Shown: piece after piece, positions 5,841 through 8,874 of the stretch | How positions within the stretch are numbered: the first letter of the stretch is position 1 | Layout of the letters: every line of letters begins with the position of its first letter | Origin: Chloroflexota bacterium | GTDB taxonomy: Bacteria; Chloroflexota; Anaerolineae; Promineifilales; Promineifilaceae | DNA length: 8,874 nt | Direction of reading: 5' to 3' | Assembly (NCBI GenBank): GCA_024223125.1 | Contig: JAAEOP010000259.1 | Coordinates: forward strand, 1-8,874 | Translations under genes and position numbers: made by a program | Notes under the pieces: generated by a model | Told to the model about the DNA's origin: nothing | The model's input: the letters and a program-made list of their open reading frames with translations, nothing else | The model's database searches: none

Positions 5841-6752
5841 ATGTCAACTGTCATTGATGTACAAAATTTACAAAAGGTATATGGGCAAACAACGGCCGTA
5901 GCCGACATCACATTCAGCGTACAAAAAGGGGAAATTTTTGGCATCGTCGGCCCAAATGGCGCCGGTAAAACCACAACCATCGAAGCCATCGTCGGTCTGC
6001 GAAAACCAGATGGCGGGTCGGTTAACGTCTTGGGCTTAAACCCGCAAACAGAGCCGCAAGCATTGGGCAACCGCATCGGCACACAATTACAAGAGGCCGC
6101 TTTGCCTGACCGGTTAAAAGTGTGGGAAGCGCTAGATTTGTACGCTTCATTCTATAAGCGTACCATCCCCTGGGAACCGCTGCTGGAAGATTGGGGGCTG
6201 GCCGACAAACGCAACACCCAATTTGGCAACTTGTCCGGCGGACAAAAGCAGCGTTTGTTTATTGCCCTGGCTCTGCTAAATGATCCGGAGATTGTCTTTT
6301 TGGATGAACTGACAACGGGGTTAGACCCGCAAGCTCGCCGTGCCACCTGGGAGCTGGTACGAGCCATCCGCGACCAGGGCAAAACGGTGCTGCTGATTAC
6401 CCATTTTATGGATGAGGTCGAGGCGCTGGCGGACCGGGTAGCTATTATTGACAACGGCCGTCTCATCGCCCTCGACACTCCATCTAACCTGATCGTCAAT
6501 CTACAAGCGGAGACACAGGTTCATTTCACAACGCAAAATGGGTTTGACGCAGCCGTGTTGCAAGAGGTGGCGGGAGTAACGGCCGTGTCCCAACAAGGGC
6601 AGCAGATCAGTGTCAGCGGCCGTGGCTCTCTGCTGGCTAACGTCGCCGCCAGCCTGGCCCAATACAACATTGCCCCCACCGACTTGCGCGTCCAACAAGC
6701 TAATTTGGAAGATGTGTTTTTGGCTTTAACCGGACGGAAGATAAGAGCTTAA
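5841..6752 (+). CDS. ABC transporter ATP-binding protein (drug-export/ABC-2 type)
   Basis: Nucleotide-binding subunit of an ABC exporter, 303 residues, cytoplasmic and expected to pair with the permease encoded next. The ATPase domain (about 4-220) has Walker A GPNGAGKT (37-44), Q-loop region TQLQEAAL (81-88), signature LSGGQKQR (131-138), Walker B IVFLDE (151-156, catalytic Glu156), D-loop TGLDPQARR and switch His178. After the catalytic Glu the usual Pro is Leu (DELTTGLDP), a variant I recall from DrrA/CcmA-like exporters. A C-terminal extension (about 221-300) with a final NLEDVFLALTGR motif is typical of the DrrA/YfiL type. ATG 5841 is chosen because AGGG at 5826-5829 sits eleven bases upstream; ATG 5831 is out of frame and too close to that site. 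A 90-bp gap with a large palindrome separates it from the permease. Confidence 0.96.
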   Translation: MSTVIDVQNLQKVYGQTTAVADITFSVQKGEIFGIVGPNGAGKTTTIEAIVGLRKPDGGSVNVLGLNPQTEPQALGNRIGTQLQEAALPDRLKVWEALDLYASFYKRTIPWEPLLEDWGLADKRNTQFGNLSGGQKQRLFIALALLNDPEIVFLDELTTGLDPQARRATWELVRAIRDQGKTVLLITHFMDEVEALADRVAIIDNGRLIALDTPSNLIVNLQAETQVHFTTQNGFDAAVLQEVAGVTAVSQQGQQISVSGRGSLLANVAASLAQYNIAPTDLRVQQANLEDVFLALTGRKIRA

Positions 6753-6759
6753 TTGTTGA

Positions 6760-6825
6760 GATTAGGAGAGTAGAGATTGGAGATTAGCTTATAGAAACTA
6801 ATCTTCAATCTCCCAATCTCTAATC
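6760..6825 (+). repeat. 66-bp imperfect palindrome between ATPase and permease genes
   Basis: The arms 6773-6787 and 6798-6812 pair over 15 bp with one G-U position around a 10-nt loop. GATTAG at 6760-6765 pairs with CTAATC at 6820-6825 about the same centre (6792.5). The element is built from short AGATTGG/AGATTAG modules and fills most of the 90-bp gap. No T-run follows the stem. It may be a dispersed palindromic repeat or an mRNA hairpin that sets the ratio of ATPase to permease. Confidence 0.8.
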
Positions 6826-6842
6826 TTCAAAAGAAGATAACC

Positions 6843-7580
6843 ATGAAACCCTTTCTAAAACTCACCTATACGGAACTCAAATTACAACTGCGCGAACCGG
6901 TGGGATTATTCTTTACATTAGCTTTCCCCATTATGCTGCTGGTTTTATTTGGCTCCATTTTTGGTAATGAAGCTGAAGATTTTTTGGGCGGTTACGGGCA
7001 AGTGGATTTGTCTGTGCCTGGCTACATCGGCATGATTATTGGCACGATTGGCATGTTGGGCATTCCTATTAGTCTGGCAACCTATCGGGAACAAGGCATT
7101 CTACGCCGTTTGCGAGCTACGCCGCTGCAATCGAATTCTGTATTGTGGTCGCAAGTAGCGGCGCAGGTAGTCATTACACTTTTGGGCGTCAGTCTACTTA
7201 TGATCTCTGCTTTGCTGTTATATGATTTGCGCCTGCCCAGCGGCAATGTCATGATCTTACCGGCCATTTTGTTAAGCGCGTTTAGCTTCTTTGCCATTGG
7301 TTTTGTGTTGGCCGGGGTCATGCCCACACCACGCACAGCCCAAGCTGTTGGTATGGCTCTTTTTTACCCCATGCTGTTTCTTTCTGGGGCCGCTATTCCC
7401 CGCTTTATGATGCCGGAAGGATTGCAGCAAATTGCCGAATATCTGCCGCTGACGCAGGTTGTTATTTTGTTAGAAGACCTTTGGTTTACAGGAACGTGGA
7501 ATGGTACGGCCGTTGCCAGCATTACGGCCGTACTCATCCTCGGTCTCATCATTTCCCGTTTCACTTTTCGTTGGGAGTGA
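6843..7580 (+). CDS. ABC-2 type transporter permease
   Basis: Membrane subunit of an ABC-2 exporter, 245 residues, with six predicted helices at about 21-40, 60-78, 103-127, 136-158, 168-185 and 221-239. The cytoplasmic loop after helix 2 carries YREQGILRRLRATP (81-94), the conserved coupling-helix motif of the DrrB/YfiM/YvfS type. A SGAAIP motif (181-186) after helix 5 is also typical. With the preceding ATPase it would form a two-gene transporter working as a homodimer of each subunit. Such pairs export antibiotics, lipids or other hydrophobic compounds; the substrate cannot be read from sequence. The ribosome binding site is weak (AAGAAG, 6831-6836). The final helix coding region carries two ACGGCCGT palindromes 18 bases apart (7506 and 7524). 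Confidence 0.94.
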   Translation: MKPFLKLTYTELKLQLREPVGLFFTLAFPIMLLVLFGSIFGNEAEDFLGGYGQVDLSVPGYIGMIIGTIGMLGIPISLATYREQGILRRLRATPLQSNSVLWSQVAAQVVITLLGVSLLMISALLLYDLRLPSGNVMILPAILLSAFSFFAIGFVLAGVMPTPRTAQAVGMALFYPMLFLSGAAIPRFMMPEGLQQIAEYLPLTQVVILLEDLWFTGTWNGTAVASITAVLILGLIISRFTFRWE

Positions 7581-7590
7581 TGTTACACTT

Positions 7591-7623
7591 AAGTGACAGG
7601 CACTTCCAAAGTGCCTGTCACTT
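7591..7623 (+). repeat. Perfect 15-bp stem, 3-nt loop hairpin before the histidine kinase
   Basis: AAGTGACAGGCACTT (7591-7605) and its exact complement (7609-7623) flank the trinucleotide CCA. A further CACTTAAGTG palindrome (7586-7595) overlaps the left arm. The GGAG ribosome binding site of the kinase begins at the next base (7624). No T-run follows. GTGCCTGTC-type arms remind me of REP-like palindromes spread by RAYT transposases in other bacteria, which is a recollection and not a search result. Confidence 0.9.
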
Positions 7624-7627
7624 GGAG
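7624..7627 (+). promoter_or_regulatory. Ribosome binding site touching the hairpin
   Basis: GGAG lies five bases before the ATG at 7633 and directly follows the 33-base hairpin. It decides the kinase start. Folding of the hairpin could expose or hinder this site. Confidence 0.7.
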
Positions 7628-7632
7628 AACAT

Positions 7633-8862
7633 ATGGCAAATACAAACCAACAACAAACCGATGTCTGGGTAAAGTGGGATTGGCTGTGGAAGACGATTTT
7701 TTACGTGGCCGTTTTCATTTCGGTTGTTTTGATGCTGCTTGATGACGGCCGTCGCGCCCCCATTTGGATGTTGTTAGCTCTGGCCGCCTTCCTAACCATC
7801 TGGCATTGGGCGGGCATTAAACTCACCTACAAACAAGAAGCGGATTGGGAAGATAAAGCGCCAGTGCGCTTCTTTGTGTTTCTAGTTGATATTATCCTTT
7901 GGCTCATACTTGTTAATTTGTCTCCAGCATACTACTTCGTCCTTTTTGGCATGTTTGGGCAGATATTCCGTTATTTGCCCATCCGCTTTGCAATTGTCGA
8001 GACCCTTATCCTGACGGCCGCCATCCTCTATGCCCAATATGGGCAGGAAGGCCAAACCCTCTCATTGCGTGACCCGCTTTTCTGGCTTTACCTGCTGCTA
8101 GGGGCGGTTGGTATTACGTTGGGTATCTGGGTTTCAGCCATCATCAACCAGAGTACGCGGCGGCGAGAACTGATCGAGCAGTTGGAAACCACACAAACCG
8201 AATTAGCTACTACCAAACGGCATGAAGGCATGTTGGAAGAGCGGCAACGGCTGGCCCGTGACATTCACGATACGCTGGCGCAGGGGTTTACCAGCATTGT
8301 GATGCACCTGGAAGCGGCCGAACAAGCCCTACCCGATGATCTGGACACCTTGCAAAAACATCTGAATCGGGCACGCAGCGCTGCCCGCACCAGTCTAGAT
8401 CAGGCGCGGCGAGTGGTACACGATTTGCGCCCCGATTTACTGGAAACCCGATCATTACCGGAAGCGATTCAACGCACGGCCGCGCGCTGGACAGAAGAAA
8501 CCGGCGTCCCTATCAACCTGACCACTACTGGCGACCCCCTGCTGCTGCATCCCGATATTGAAGTGACCTTGCTGCGGGCCACTCAAGAAGCTCTCAGCAA
8601 CATCCGCAAACATGCCCAGGCACAGGATGTCTCTTTGACGCTTTCTTACATGGGGGATGTGGTCGTTTTGGATGTGCAGGATAATGGTGTGGGGTTGAAC
8701 GGCGCTGCTCCTTCTCCCTTCACGGGCGGTTATGGTCTTCAGGCAATGCGTGAACGGGCAGAACATTGTGGTGGCTCAGTTGAATTAGAAAGTGAACCAG
8801 GCGAAGGGACGATACTGGTTGTGTCCATCCCGATTTCTAATGAGGCCAGGTATGCAGATTAG
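7633..8862 (+). CDS. Sensor histidine kinase, HisKA_3 (DesK/NarL class)
   Basis: Membrane sensor kinase of 409 residues. The N-terminal half has about six hydrophobic segments (roughly 17-36, 43-60, 79-97, 99-115, 119-134 and 149-170) with no large outer domain, so sensing is probably within the membrane, as in DesK. A coiled-coil-like stretch (about 172-205) leads to the phospho-acceptor box LARDIHDTLAQGF with His212. The ATPase domain has an N-box with Asn323 (QEALSNIRKHA), G1 DNGVG (350-354), GGYGLQAMRERA (365-376) and a GEGT loop (390-393). All catalytic residues look present. Such kinases act with NarL/LuxR-type regulators, so the OmpR-type regulator at 3741-4469 is an unlikely partner; the proper one is expected downstream. 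The gene order matches Bacillus yvfRSTU-type modules, where the kinase controls the adjacent transporter. Confidence 0.95.
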   Translation: MANTNQQQTDVWVKWDWLWKTIFYVAVFISVVLMLLDDGRRAPIWMLLALAAFLTIWHWAGIKLTYKQEADWEDKAPVRFFVFLVDIILWLILVNLSPAYYFVLFGMFGQIFRYLPIRFAIVETLILTAAILYAQYGQEGQTLSLRDPLFWLYLLLGAVGITLGIWVSAIINQSTRRRELIEQLETTQTELATTKRHEGMLEERQRLARDIHDTLAQGFTSIVMHLEAAEQALPDDLDTLQKHLNRARSAARTSLDQARRVVHDLRPDLLETRSLPEAIQRTAARWTEETGVPINLTTTGDPLLLHPDIEVTLLRATQEALSNIRKHAQAQDVSLTLSYMGDVVVLDVQDNGVGLNGAAPSPFTGGYGLQAMRERAEHCGGSVELESEPGEGTILVVSIPISNEARYAD

Positions 8863-8874
8863 GTCGGCGCCAGC
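8852..8874 (+). CDS. Possible start of the next gene (partial, runs off the window)
   Basis: ATG at 8852 overlaps the end of the kinase gene by 11 bases and stays open to the window edge. AGG at 8848-8850 is too close for a good ribosome binding site. The first residues (MQIRSAP) do not clearly show the hydrophobic strand and Asp pair that begins a receiver domain, so the true start of the expected NarL-type response regulator may lie farther on. It is recorded mainly because operon logic predicts a regulator here. Confidence 0.25.

Larger units (their letters stand above)
122..7752. repeat. Over-represented ACGGCCGT palindrome (17 sites)
   Basis: Exact ACGGCCGT begins at 122, 1089, 2029, 2435, 3058, 3389, 3852, 4747, 4859, 5088, 5270, 5892, 6454, 6579, 7506, 7524 and 7745. 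Two sites are intergenic (122, 5270); the rest are in seven of the genes. In ftsK alone the three copies use three different reading frames. Another 13 or so sites have the CGGCCG core with other flanks. Sites were found by eye, so the count is a minimum. Confidence 0.9.

Noticed and set aside
7591..7623. Hairpin before the kinase as an intrinsic terminator
   Set aside because: The stem is strong, but the next bases are GGAGAAC, with no U-tract, and the kinase start follows at once.

Overview
The window is a densely coded stretch, by eye close to 50% G+C, in which every supported gene lies on the + strand. The proteins look like those of a menaquinone-using bacterium. The gene style, spacing and motif use remind me of Chloroflexota (Anaerolineae-like), but this is an inference without a marker gene and should be held loosely.

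Layout. (1) Positions 1-202 hold the last codons of an upstream protein, then a strong sigma70-type promoter. (2) 203-2842 is ftsK, the membrane-anchored DNA translocase for chromosome segregation. (3) 2904-3620 is a UbiE/MenG-type menaquinone methyltransferase. (4) An intergenic region with nested inverted repeats (3621-3740) precedes an OmpR/PhoB-type response regulator (3741-4469) with no kinase beside it. (5) 4549-5160 is a TPMT-type SAM methyltransferase, bracketed by two copies of a 16-bp direct repeat. (6) 5161-5426 is non-coding. It carries an 18-bp perfect palindrome and a possible decayed minus-strand nucleotidyltransferase remnant. (7) 5427 to the window end reads as one operon: a small four-helix membrane protein, an ABC ATPase, an ABC-2 permease and a DesK/NarL-type histidine kinase. 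The matching response regulator would be expected just beyond the edge. This order (ATPase, permease, HisKA_3 kinase, then regulator) matches Bacillus yvfRSTU, with similar content to lnrJKLMN, so a membrane-stress or antibiotic-sensing efflux module is the most likely role.

The most unusual signal belongs to no gene. The palindrome ACGGCCGT occurs at least 17 times in 8.9 kb, in coding (all three frames sampled) and non-coding DNA, where about 0.1-0.2 would be expected by chance. Its core CGGCCG occurs about 30 times. It behaves like a lineage-specific over-represented palindrome comparable to cyanobacterial HIP1. Three intergenic gaps also carry different inverted-repeat elements; the one before the kinase is a perfect 15-bp stem touching the ribosome binding site.

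I saw no tRNA, rRNA, CRISPR array, insertion sequence or intact mobile element.
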